Source: Rotaria sordida
Lineage: Eukaryota > Rotifera > Eurotatoria > Philodinida > Philodinidae
Length of the DNA: 64,000 nt
Direction: 5' to 3'
Assembly (NCBI GenBank): GCA_905250125.1
Contig: CAJNOL010000071.1
Coordinates: forward strand, 62,001-126,000
The notes beneath the pieces are model-generated. The model was not told the origin of the DNA, ran no database searches, and saw only the letters and a program-made list of their open reading frames with translations. Position 1 is the stretch's first letter. Every line of letters starts with the position of its first letter. A program made the position numbers and the translations under genes. Of this stretch, positions 38,771 to 51,554 are shown one piece after another.

Positions 38771-40590
38771 AAAAAAAAGCAAAACATGTTTTTGTTTTTC
38801 TTCCTTTTTTTTTTGTTTTTGCTGTGCAATATATCTCATTTCATTATTTTCTACTATTATTGTTTGTCATAAATGCCGACAAGACTTGTTTGTTTTTTTT
38901 TCTTATACTTTTGTTCATTTTTTGCTTTGTGTGCTGTGGACATGTCGTGCAATTTGCTCTCGTTTTGTTTTTGCTGTTAACATTACTATTATTACTATTA
39001 TTACTAATACTGCTTTTGTCTTTGTTTGATTTACTCGCCAAGCATCACACTCGCTCTTTTTTTTTTTTCTTGTTTCTTATATTCACTCAGTGTGTGATTG
39101 TTCATAGCTATATTGCAAACAGATAAATAAAGAGAATTATCATTCTTGTGAATTCATACACTAGTTAAAAATAACCACTGATTATATACGAATTAAATTT
39201 CTATACACTAGATCGGAAATGTCTAAAAAGAATATTAGATTTTATTATATGAAAAAAATATAATTATGATCGATAGAGAAATATTATTATTTGTCATTAG
39301 ATTAACAAACCCCGGAGGATTTTTTTTTCATAGATATAAGATGGAGAATTGCGGATGCGCATCATTATAAAGTAGAATGTTCCATGGGTATAATGTTTCG
39401 TATACATGGTAGACTCTGCTCACATTAGTCGAATTTGCATCTTATCCGTAACATTCAAATTCTTGCTTGACTCTTATTAATTCTTTTATTTTTTTATTTT
39501 TGCGACTTATTTAATCTACTAATCATGGTAGTGCTGATTACAAACAATTTATGAAGAAAGAAAACAATTAAAGCAAAGTGCCAACATTTAGTACATAAAA
39601 CAATGAACAAAGATAACATGAGTCATAAGTGACGGTTTATAGAGTCAAACCATCTTGGTATCCGAGCTTAATGTATAGACCATCGTTGGACGAATAGCTT
39701 GAGACGTATAGAACAGAACAGAATTATATAAACATGATGCTGTGGGAGAAAAGATTCGGGCATTATGTTGATTCTCAAGAAATGAACACGTTGCTATTCT
39801 GCCATTCCCTACTTGGCTCTTTTCAATTGTTGACAATAAATATGTACCGTATTCTTTATTTTGATTTAGACAAAAAAACAAAATAATAATAATAGTCAAA
39901 CAATCATGAAATATAAACACGACGAATTAAAAATACATCCGGAGTGTCCAATATCAACAATTGTGTTTGAGTTTTTTATTATCCAACGTCTATAGTACTG
40001 TGTGTGGGTTAGTTTTCATATCTGTATCTAGAACTCGTTGAGTTTGGATCAGAAAATTTTGGAATCAACGAGTTCTATCTATTCTATATACTTATTAATT
40101 TCTTTCATAAACGTACTCATATACTCAACCCGTGGACTGCAGTACTCTATTCTAAAGAATGGAAATAAATAGTCTTGATTTTGGCAAAAAAGGAAGCAAT
40201 TGAACAATCAGACATTAGTCAATTTAGATATAAGACTCTTGAAAAATGCACTCAAATTCTAAAGTGATTAATCTGTATTGTGTTTTTTTTCTTCAAAGAA
40301 CGAAACATCTAGATTTTTCTGCTATTCATAACTAGAATAAATGTAATCTTTAATTTACTGTTTTATATAATTTCATACTTATAAGCAAAAATCTAAGTTA
40401 TAGTTGGTAGAAAACTTTTGTAAATATTCGAAATCTAGAAAATCAATCTGTAGAAAATAATTTGATCAAATTATAGTAAAACTCTGTTAGACAATATAAT
40501 TTCAATTAATGAAAAAGAAAATATATATAGTAAAATTTATTTAGTATTATTGTTCGACTATTATCCATAGCAAAATAAAAATTCAGCTTT
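38771..40590. other. Intergenic region between convergent genes, no gene supported
   Basis: This is the 3' flanks of tropomyosin and TTLL11. The plus frame at 38824-39126 is a T-rich low-complexity frame, not a protein. A perfect 12-bp hairpin (AGAACTCGTTGA at 40030-40041 with 40065-40076, 23-nt loop) is the only clear structure. Confidence 0.5.
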
Positions 40591-43500
40591 TTATAGAACA
40601 TCAAAAAAAAGAGGAAAAACACTTTTTGTTGATTGTTTCGTCATATTTTGTTTTGTTTTATCATCAATAGATTTTGTTGATGAATTATTTTGATGATTAT
40701 GATTTCGTGGAACGGGAGCAGATGTTGGTACAATCGTAGTATGATGCATTGATGTAGCTGTTGGTGAACGAACTATGCCAACATTTGAACGTATATTTGA
40801 TAATGAAGAATTTGGTGTGCTATGATTTTTAGCAGAACGATGAAGAAGATATTGATTTGATTGATAAATTAATGGAGATATTGGACGTTGTAAAACAGAA
40901 TTTAAATGGCGAAGACAGATATTTAATAATTGATCAACACTATCAAGTAAGTTCTGAGTATTGGGAAATTTTCGTTGTGATAAAAGAAAAAATGCTTCAA
41001 TAAATGCTGCAAATGGTAATCCTAGAAGATATAAACATTCAATATAAATAATACAAAAGTATTATTTGAAAAAATAAATTAATTTTTTTCAACATTCTAT
41101 TATAAGATTGCAATCAATATTTTCTTTTTTCAACGATACATATTAGCTTTTTACTCGTTTCCCTGTCGGCCGATTCATAGTGAGCAATATGAAGAATGAT
41201 TTTATTTTTAATATAAACTTATAAATAAACACGATCTTCATGGTAAAAACCTTATTATAAACTAATAGCCAGTTGAAAAGCGCACGATCCTACTGAAAAC
41301 AACCGCTTTTGTAAGTGCCTAACCAAATATCACTGCGAAATGACTCATTTTTTTTCAAAAATTGACTCATGATAAGTAGATTTCCAGCTTTATACAAACA
41401 AAATAACTGCAAAAAAAAATCAAATCAATTGAGTTTTTATCTCATTCAAGACAAATGGGTCACATTTATAGTCTATTCTGCATTTCCACAGTGAAATGAC
41501 TTCGCTCAAATTTAACCTTACTAGGCATGTAGCGAACCCAAACTTCAGTTCGAAGTTCGGATTGTGTCTAATATGTAGGTAGCCGTTCAAGTAGTTCTTG
41601 AAGCATACAGACAATTATAGAAGTATCCATAAGTTTTGTCAAGTCCGTGTGTAGATATTTTCGAACATCATTAACCTTTTTTTTATTTAGAAAGTCTGCT
41701 GTCTTCCAGTTATTGGATCATTTTATTCATTGTCTGTTTGGATCCGTCGGGTTCAAAATTTTAGAATCTCAGCTGAGGAACAACCCAACGGGTTCTATTG
41801 CTTGTAGACCTATCATAGTCATCCATGAAAGTTTTTCTTCTGGTTTACTTAGTTAACCTCATTTAAGACTCAACATGAACGTTCGAGTTCGGTGTATGCT
41901 TAAACCATATCGATGTTATAATTAACTCTTGCATAAACTATTCCGATGGTTTACTCAACATTAAATTTACTAAATTAGTACCAGACGGTAAACGATTAAT
42001 AATATTACTTTTACCTGTTAAAGTTGTTCTCGCAACAAATTGTTGCCATTTTCTAAGTATTTGATAATAAAGTATATCAATTGATGGTGCTGTTATTGTT
42101 TCATTAATAATTCCACATATACTATTAAATAATTGAAAATAAAAATCCATATATATATATATATATTTATTTATTTATTATAAATATGTATTAATTTACT
42201 TAGCAAAACTACGAAATTGTCCACCAGTCATAGTTTTATATCCTAACATAACAACAAGATGAATATAAATATAAGCTATATTATCAACTAAAAATAATGG
42301 TCGATATTTCGTTTTATGATGATCTGATGGAAAAATAAGTTTTAATGTATTTATTGATTTAATCATAACTGCATCTGTTGTTGTTCCTGGACGATTGAAT
42401 GCAGATTTAATTGAAGGTTGTTTTGTATTTATTGATATATGATTTTCACTTACTACTGTTGTTGTCGGTGAACCATTTTCATCGTCATCATCAGTAGAAT
42501 AACGATATTGTTTTGATGTTTTAATAATTTTTCTATAGGATTTCATAGGTTCATGACGATGATTATGATTAATAAATGAATATGCTGTAATATCTTCATG
42601 TGATTGAGATGAAATCATTGGATATGTTGGGGAAGTACTATGAAATTTTTGTTGTTCAAATTGTTGTGGTCCATGTTGTTGACGAACAAATTCTTTTGCT
42701 ATACTTTCTAACGGTCGTGAAAAAAATGGATTTAATTTTATATCAAAACGAGTTTTTCGTGCACTTTTTATTTTTTCACTTCGTTCTTCAACACGACGTT
42801 GTGCTACTTTTTCAACACGTTGCGCTATTATTTCATCATTAGCTTGAAATTGAGCATGACGTGTACTAAATTATAATTAATTAATCTTTAAAGAAAGAAA
42901 ACATTAATTTTCTTACATTGTATCTAATTTTTTTTTAGGTATTGCCAGTTTGAGAGTTTCAAGAACTAAAGGTTTTTTAATTTCTTCATCGATTGGACTT
43001 GGTTGATAAATGGTTTTTCCTAGAAATAATTCATTTAGAACTTCAGATGAATGATTGATGGTTAGTTCCAATAGGAAAACTCCGAAAAATAGTAAGAACT
43101 TAGACGATATTCAGATCTCATGCCTGTATTTTCCTCTTTCTGGTCGAAAATGATCATAACCGAGGAGAGTAATATGTCGGACTCGATCCGTATATTTCTG
43201 CTTCCAAATTCGTACCATCTTCCGGAACTTTCACCGGAATCATTGATCTGGAAGTTAAAGTGATAAATTTCGTAAGTTTACCTGCTTCGTATTTATCAAA
43301 ATCAATTCTAAGTGAAGGATTTGAATTGACTTCAAGTAAAATTGGTTTTAAGTGATCATTAAGTATTACATCAAAACCAATAATCTATTTAGAAAAAATA
43401 TATATATATATATATGAATCAAATTTTATTTTATTTTACCTGAAAACAAGATAGATTTTGTTTTTTTCCTAATGGTAATTCAAATTCATATTCAATACGA

Positions 43501-45660
43501 AGTTCAGGTAAAATAGCTAATATTGTTTTATTAATCATTTCAACTATTAAATTTTTTGTTCGTTCAACTTTCTCTTTACTAAACATCTCACTTAATTGTT
43601 TCCAAACAAGACTTAATTTACGTTTACTACCATCTGTTTGTTTATCATCGATAGGATGTTTATAACTAGCACTACGTTTATTTAAAGAATAATTTGTTAA
43701 ATGCATAAATGTTTGATGAAGATTTTCAGTTGATGGAGCTTTATAATCAACTGTAGCAAAACGAGCAAGTCCTTCATCATATAGATAAATTTCTAATGGA
43801 TATAAATTAAGTATAAGAACATAAATACGTAAATCAAATTTAAGACCATTCATCAATAATGGTTTATCGATATATTCTGAAAATTAATAATAAAATACTC
43901 TTAAAAAAAATTGAATTTTTTTTTAATAAATAATAAACCTTGAATGACATGTGGACGATTGGAAGTAATAATATGAGATGGATCTCGAAGTAAATAAATG
44001 CCTTCACCTTGTGAACCATCTTAAAAAAAAAAGGATAAATATTTATAGATAAAATGAATATTTTTTTGTTTTTATTTTTGGACCTGATGGTTTAACAATA
44101 AATGTAGTTAATGAACGATTATGTTTTTTATCTAAATGATGTATATAACGTACATCATCTTTAAATTGTTGACTTTGTTCAGGAAGAAACCATGTTTTAG
44201 GATAAAAATCATAATCATTTGGAAATAATAATCTCATATTATTTAATAAACGAGTTAAATGAACTTTACGTAATAGATCACCCATACCTATGCTTCGTAA
44301 AAATAAAAAATTTAAATTAATAATGATATTAGAAAAAAAATTTTTTTTTTTGTGAAATGTATAACATACCAGGAAATTTATTAACACGACCTGAACTAAA
44401 TGTAAAATTTGTATTACCTTCATAAAATGATGATGAATGCCAATAAATATCACAATCAAGAGTTGTACCATGTGAATACTACAAACATAATAAAAATTAG
44501 GCCAATACTTTCAACGTTCGGATCAGTAGATTTCCAATGAGTACTCGTCAAAATGACACAATTTTTAGCTGAAAAATTTTAAGAATTGAAAAAATCCGTT
44601 CATCGGATTTCTATTTTCAAGTTACTATTATTTCTCAGTCGATATGAAAACATGATCAATTTCAAATAATTTATTTTTTTGATATACTTACTTCTTTCCA
44701 TCCAAGTTCTCGTAAACATAAACGAACAATTTGAAGATTTGATCGTGCTTTACTTGTATCTACTGTTATTAAACTTTTAATACCATTATTTTCTTCTATT
44801 TTTGCAATTGATGCTGATGCTTTTATTGGAGTTGTTAATGTTGTTAAATCACTAGTTGGAGTTACTTGATTTGGTGTTGATAATAACATTGATGGTGAAT
44901 TTGGCAAAGCATTTGATTGTTTAGTACGTCTTGGACTTGATTTTGTTTTTCTACGACGAGGAGATTTTAATTTTTTCTTTGATATTGATTCCACTAAAAC
45001 AACTTGAGTTTCTTGATCAATAAAATCTTTTATATTATCCAATGGTTCTTGATCATTATCTTCACTAACATAATTATTATTATTATTATTATTATCATTT
45101 TCTTCATCTTCTGATGTTAAAACAGATGTATTTGTAAATTTTAATGTTTGATCCATATCATCTTGATAAATTTTTTCAATATAATTTTGATATTCATCAT
45201 CATTATCATCATCATCATCATCATTATCATCAAATTCTTTTGTTGTTATGTCAGATATTGGAATATTTGGATTCAGTTGAATATCGTGTTTTATATTTTT
45301 ATCAGTCATAGATTTTGTTTGAAAATCATTTAATGAATTTGTTTGAAGATTTATTGAATTATGTAATGTTGTATGACGTGTAATCCATTTAACACGAGGA
45401 CGACGTGATATAGTTGATTGATTTTGATTAAGTTGATTTATTATTTCAGGTGTTATATTAAATTGTGTTCTTGATAAGAAATCGTCTGATGGAAAATTTG
45501 ATTGACTATTTGAAATAAATTTATTTAAATGTTGTACATTTTGTTCTATATGTAATGCTTTGCTTAATAATGTATTGGTTTTTTTAATATGATTATTTTT
45601 CGAACTTATTAATGGATCAGATGTTGGAAGAATTTTTAAAGTGTCATTTGTGGAATCCAT
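40591..45660 (-). CDS. TTLL11: Tubulin polyglutamylase, TTLL11-like
   Basis: Ten phase-checked exons: 44692-45660, 44370-44478, 44084-44287, 43939-44019, 43440-43876, 43282-43384, 42917-43019, 42200-42865, 41955-42121 and 40591-41021 (1089 residues). The first exon is disordered with Asp/Asn runs and ends TVDTSKARSNLQIVRLCLRELGWKE, the start of the TTL domain in this subfamily. Catalytic-core motifs are GRVNKFPGMGDLLRKVHL, FIVKPSDGSQGEGIYLL (ATP-binding), YIDKPLLMNGLKFDLRIYVLI, MHLTNYSLNK and IIGFDVILNDHLKPILLEVNSNPSL (Mg/ATP site). A basic helix after the core (AQRRVEERSEKIKSARKTR) may bind microtubules. The C-terminal region (GYKTMTGGQFRSF, PFAAFIEAFFLLSQRKF) resembles the TTLL11 tail. Predicted to add glutamate chains to axonemal tubulin. 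Confidence 0.82.
41240..41600 (-). repeat. Interspersed repeat family R3, copy 2 (TTLL11 last intron)
   Basis: The complement of this segment matches 35300-35620 in ordered blocks, including TTTGCAGTTATTTTG, TATAAAGCTGGAAATCTAC and GATATTTGGTTAGG. It sits in the 933-nt intron 41022-41954. The frame at 41420-41614 falls inside it and is not taken as a gene. Confidence 0.65.
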
Positions 45661-46979
45661 AATAGGCTATGAGTTTTTTTTTTTTTAATCAAAAAAAGAA
45701 AACACTTTTAAGATATCTTTTAAAACAAAAATTTACCTTGTTAATATTAGTTAATGAGAAATAAACTTAAAAAAAGAAACAAGAAAAAAATTTTTTTTTT
45801 TTTTTTTTTTTTTTTGTTAAAAGCTATACATTTCACTTTAAGGTCTTTATAATTCAAACAGTTAAGTGTGTAAATAGACGAAATATTTTTTTTTTCGCAT
45901 CACTCACAGTTAATATTCTTTAAAGAAATGATGAAATGAATAAGCAATGTGCTTTTATTATTGTTGTGTTCGATGAATTGATGTGAGATCAATTTTTCTT
46001 TCTAATGGTAAAAACAATCGATATAGAAACACCTTAGCAACATCTGTTCATCAAACGTCGATAATGACAACAAGAGAAGAATCTGTAGTGTTTAAAAATA
46101 AAAATAAAAATGATTCGATTAAATTTTGTCTTTTGTTACTTTTTATCTCTGTCAATAATTTATCTTTCGAAATAAAATTAAAATATTTGATTTTTTTGGT
46201 TTTTTTTTTCATTTATAATCTAGTAACTATTTTCAAATTAATTTCACTATTATCTTATTTGACATTCATTAACTGTATTTGACAGTTATTTACCAATTTG
46301 ACAATGATTAGTTATTATTGTAAGATCGATATAATTTTGATTCACTTGTTTTTTTCTACGAGTTATTATTTAGAAACATTTACCATTGAAAATCCTCGAT
46401 GCGTAATAAAAAAAAACACCTAAACAAGATCGAAGGTCGAATTTTAATTAGGTGTTTTCGTTTTTTTTTTGCACAACATTTTTTAACCTTGTATGATAAG
46501 CAATAACTACTATGAAAAGAATGCAAAACAAGGTATTTATCGTGACTTCGGTATAGTTTTTGATTGATAAGGACATATATACTGAGAGTAAGCTTTTTGT
46601 TAAATATATATTCATGTAGTTTTCGAATGAATATCGAATAAATGCCATATGATTTTTATCTAAGATTAAAAGAAAAACTAAATATTCTCTTATCTTTCAA
46701 CTTGTTTCTCGACCAAAACCATTCTGAGACTGATTAACATTCTGCTATTTTTCCTTTTAATAAAGAAAAAAAGGAATCATGTTTATATCATACACTTGTA
46801 TTGAGTTCACATAATAGAAATCGAACTTTAGATGTACTTTATGCCAATGTAATATAAAAAGTACGATGTCAAATTTTGTTAGAGAGAAGAGCAGCTGATA
46901 TTTACTCCCATTTCCTTGAAAATTTGCTATTAAAAGGAAGCTGATAGTTTACCATTTCACATCATTTAGATTCTAATTT
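45661..46979. other. Divergent intergenic region between TTLL11 and homospermidine synthase
   Basis: Contains A/T homopolymers (a long T run near 45790-45815), a small inverted pair (AAAACACCTAA near 46406 with TTAGGTGTTTT near 46448) and no supported ORF. The missing first coding exon of the homospermidine synthase should lie here, but I could not fix it; an acceptor-like TTTAG is at 46967-46971. Confidence 0.4.
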
Positions 46980-48562
46980 TTGACTTTACGTACGAGAGTA
47001 CCCTCTCAATTTTTCTTATTCAAAGTGGACTCGTCTTCACGTCGATTATTGCTTATTGGATACGGTAGTGTATCACAATGTGCATTACCACTTTTAATCG
47101 ATTTTTTCCTATTAAAAAATCAAATCAATTCAATAACTATTATCGATGTAATCGATCAACAGGCTAGAATTGAACCATATCATAAAAAGTATAAACAAAT
47201 TATTTATCAACAAGGAGAAATAACTGAAAAAAATTATGAAAATATTTTAAGTAAATATTTATCAAAAGGTGATATACTTCTTGATCTTGCTGTTAATCTT
47301 GAAACAAGATGTTTAGTAAAATGGTGTCATGATCATAAAGTTTGTTTTGTTAATACATCTGTAGAATTATGGGAACCATTTGGTGAAGCATATAAAAATG
47401 ATCCACGTTTATTAACATTATATTATCGACAAATGCAATTAATTCAAATGCAAAATGATATTAAATGGAATAAAAATGGTCCTACAGCTATACTTGATCA
47501 TGGATGTAATCCAGGACTTGTTTCACATTTTGTTAAACGTGCACTTATTGATATGACACAATATGTACTTAATGAAAAGAAAAATTTAATTTCAATTGAT
47601 GAACGATCGAAATTACAAAATGCATTAAAAATAAAAAATTATCCTCAATTAGCTTATTTATTAGATATTAAAACAATTCATATATCTGAACGTGATACAC
47701 AATTAACAAAAGATCCAAAAAAACTTAATGAATTTGTTAATACATGGTCAATTGATGGTCTTAGTGAAGAAGCTGCTGCACCGGCTGAAATGGGATGGGG
47801 AACACATGAAAAAATCATACCTAAGGGAACATTTTTTCATAATAAAAAAGAAGGTCCATGTAATCAAGTTTGTTTGGCTTCAAAAGGAATGAATACTTGG
47901 GTAAAACATCTTCTCTTTTTTTTTTCTTTTCGATTTATTTAATCAAAATAAATATTTTTATTTAGGTTCGTTCATGGGTACCAAGTGGTGAAATCATTGG
48001 CATGGTAATAAGACATGGTGAAGCATATGGTATTTCAAAATATTTAACAGTTTATAATAATGATGAAAATAATAATAATGATAATAATAAAACAGCTTTA
48101 TATCGTCCAACTGTTCATTATGCATATTTACCATCGGATTCAACAATAAATTCTTTAGTTGAATTTCGTATGCATAATTATAAATTACAACCAAAACTTC
48201 GTATATTAAATAATGAAATAACTGAAGGTGCTGATGAAGTTGGCGTTCTTTTACTTGGTGGTCGTTATGTTCAAGCTTGGTGGACGGGTAGTATACTTGA
48301 TATTCATGAAGCAAGAAGATTAGCACCAGGACAAAATGCAACAACAGTACAAGTAGCTATAAGTGTTGTTGCGGCTGTTAATTATTGTATTAAACATCCG
48401 AATGAAGGAATATGTTTACCCGATGATATTGATGTTGATGAAATTCTTGATATTTGTGTTCCATATTTAGGAGAATTGGTTTCGAAATCAGTTGATTGGC
48501 CATCAGAAAATGATAAAATCAGAAAAGGTTGGCAATTTACATCGTTCCAAGTTGTTGATTAA
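46980..48562 (+). CDS. hss: Bacterial-type homospermidine synthase with one spliceosomal intron
   Basis: Two exons (up to 47900, then 47966-48562) read through a GT..AG intron of 65 nt to about 500 residues. The N-terminal Rossmann fold has RLLLIGYGSVSQCALPLL. Later family motifs are DHGCNPGLVSHFVKRAL, IHISERDTQL, FVNTWSIDGLSEEAAAPAEM with GWGTHEK, YRPTVHYAYLPSD, GVLLLGGRY.QAWWTGS, EARRLAPGQNATTVQVA and PYLGELVSKSVDWP. These match the NAD-dependent bacterial enzyme that makes homospermidine from putrescine and spermidine or two putrescines, not the plant enzyme derived from deoxyhypusine synthase. The frame opens at a TTG at 46980 and has no ATG before mid-protein, so a short upstream exon must supply the start. 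No frameshifts. The coding region is as AT-rich as its neighbours. Confidence 0.88.
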
Positions 48563-51554
48563 TAAAAGACTCATTTTTATTTATTCCGATTTGTGTTTTT
48601 AGAGGAATAAAAAAATTAGCTGTTTTTGTTTTTGTATTATTGGTGAGGGGATTTTTTGATTAAATAAAATACTAAATAATATATCTGTCGATAATTAACA
48701 AGAACTTTCATCAGAGATTTTTTCACTAATATCTGATATTCTCGGTGTACATGACCAAATAAAGGCACAAGATTTCAGCTATTTATTTCCTCCGCTTTGA
48801 AAATAATCATTCATTCTTAAGTTAAACCATAACCGAAATATTGTACCCGAGTAGACTGACATCAGTTCTTCTCTATTTAGACTGGAAAATAAATTAAAAC
48901 CAAGTCTGAAATTAAATCTGAATATGAATCTCATCCGTAGTTCTCTAGATCAAATAATCATATAAACAAAAGATCACTTACAAACCTTGAGAACATATTC
49001 ATCGATGTCATTATTGCATATCTATTTATAGTTCTTTCGATTTGCATATTTATTAAATAAGATAAATATTCAACGAATGCCCAATTGGTGTTGTCAATGA
49101 GTAGAAAAATATCGGAAGGATCAGAATCATTAACAATGAGTAAGTTAATCACAAAAACTTCATCACAAGAAATAATCATATTGAAGAAGAATCCATCACT
49201 ACCGAATTCTAAAGATATCGCATCCATGTAAAGTGTCAATCATTTTTGTTTTTTGTCATGATTTGATATAGCTTGTCGAGTTAATCTCTAAAAAATATTA
49301 TTCAAACGATGTTTTTGTAGTAAAAATTAGGTATAAAAAAACCACAAAAAGCCTAAAAAAATTAAATAATGCCAAAAATATCAAGTCTCGGTAGTCTCAA
49401 TATTTATTCGAATCTTTTTGATTTTATTCATCATATGGTTTTTAAAAAAATATACATGATTTTTGAAAAATATTATTTGATTGTGAAGAAAATCATGTTT
49501 TTCGATATGATAGCAAAACGCCATAAATACGAGTTTGTATTCTAAGATTTTGATCATGTAAAAATTCTACATTCAATAGTATACTCAGTACTTAAAACTA
49601 ATCTTCGTCAAATTTTGATCTTAGGAATAGCACAGATCGAAGTATTCGAAAACAACACTCACAGGGTATAAGAACCGAAATATATCGAATATTAATTTTA
49701 AATATTTAGTATACTATTCAATGCAGATTATTCTGCTAATTCATTTGAAGCTGAAGTTCTGATGGTGAAAAACCTTTGAATACAAACTCGTATTTATAGT
49801 GTTTTGCTATCAGATCGAAAAAATCGATTTTTCTCAATAACCAAACAGTATTTCTCAAAAGGCATGCATCATTTTTTTAAAACTATATCCCATGGAAAAA
49901 GCTTTCTGATAAAACCGTGAAAGTCAGACTGTTTATACATCTGTACACATCGGTGAGAACAGAGACAATCACGTTCTGACATAGATTATTTACAGCTTGA
50001 ACCGCGATATTTTCGGTTCTCATTGCGGTTTTGATCGTGTTTATTGATCCATAAACGGTTTCACTTTTGCGGTAAACTGCGTTCTTTCGTTTGAAAAACA
50101 TTTTTCGTGAAATAATGAGTAAAGTAAAAACAACATAATTCAGATAAATATTAAAACTTGATACTTTTGATGCGTTTCAATTTTTATAGGCTTTTCTAAT
50201 TCTTTTTTTTAAACCAAATTTTCCTAATATTTACTACAAAAAGATCGTTTGAATATGTCAAAAACAATATTTTAAAAGATAATTCGATAAGTCATATCCA
50301 ACTATAACAAAAAACTTTTTGCTTACCTTTCAAATTGGCGGCATCTTACGAAATTCCTTAGTATTGTTCTCAAAACTACACAAATAAAAAGCTTGAAATG
50401 TTTACAAAAGAATCTATTTAAATTTCGTATAACTTTAAAATCTTTTCTTGAATAGCACAGTGAACTTTTTTTAGGATATAATTATTCTAATTGTTGAACA
50501 TTCCTAGTGCTGATCATTTCATATACGCATTTTTTCGAAATATCATGCTTTGATTTTGCGATAACATCTTGCTTCTTATTTTGACATTAATGATTAGCGT
50601 TTCTTAAGTCAACATGACAACATTAAGATGATTCATTGCAAAAAATACTATATTATTTTTAGTCTATAGATTGTTCTGGAATAGGTAGTGTTAACAAAGT
50701 AATAATATGTAAGTCAATTTCATAATTTTTTCATGAACTGCAACAATAATAAGTTTGCAATATTGTAAAATTATCAGAAATATGTATATACTTTTGAAAA
50801 ATTTTAGTATATAAAAATATTTTTTGAAGAAAAATGAGTAAATAAAAAAATTTGATATTTTTGTTTTTTTTTTTTTATTGTATTATTTTTTAGAAATCAA
50901 ATATTTGGTTAAAATTAGAAATAGAATATTTTCCAACAGAAAAAAAAAAGTTTTTTTTTTTTTCTTTAAATAGGATTTTCTAATACTGTATTTTACAAAT
51001 TAAACTTCTACATAAAATAACGGATGAGTCATATTGAAAAAAACAATATTTGTCTCGGACTATATAAAATGCAAAGAGATTTTATTTATCAACGAAAACA
51101 AATTTCGTAATATTCTTCATGCGAATATTTACAAACATGAAAATCAGCTGATTAAAATGCATATTCAACTTAAATCAATGCACAAACAATAATCATCCAA
51201 TAGGGTATTTCACTTGAGACTTGTCTCTCATCCATCGGTCATATTGTTCATTTTTGATTTTGTATTTCTTTCTTAGTTGAGTTATAAAAATTTCTTTACT
51301 ATTATTTGATATTTCTAGATTACAAAAAAAAACATATTATATTGTTTCAGGTTCTTTTTTTTTCATTTCGCCATATATTTGAACAAAAGAATATTTCTTT
51401 CGTTTGGGGAATTTATTTTCATCTATTTATTTATTTGGTTTATTTATTTTTTTCTTATCATTATATTGAACTCGCGATCGATCTCTAGTATGTTCAATGT
51501 CTCGAAATAATTACTATAATAGTTTATTCTTTCGAATGTCCAACATCGTCTCGA
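48563..51554. other. Intergenic region, no gene supported
   Basis: About 3 kb between the homospermidine synthase stop and the TRIP12 start. It holds fold-back element I (49298-50256). Minus-strand frames at 48958-49239 and 49883-50101 have no family match; the second lies in the element. The rest is AT-rich with T runs near 50870 and 50950. Confidence 0.5.
49298..50256. repeat. Large fold-back element I with defined tips
   Basis: The tips TATTCAAACGAT (about 49299-49310) and its complement at 50244-50255 continue inward with TTTTTGTAGTAAA and AATTAGG pairs. An internal 20-bp pair is perfect (ATAAATACGAGTTTGTATTC at 49523-49542 with 49778-49797), flanked by TGATAGCAAAAC. The arms are several hundred nt, so transcripts could fold into long hairpins. 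No transposase frame. Confidence 0.8.

Noticed and set aside
38824-39126. 100-residue hydrophobic frame after tropomyosin
   Set aside because: It is a translation of T-rich low-complexity 3' UTR (runs of Leu and Phe); no start context or family.
46980-48562. Bacterial contamination as the source of the homospermidine synthase
   Set aside because: The gene has a spliceosomal intron, AT-rich host-like codons and animal genes on both sides without a gap between them.
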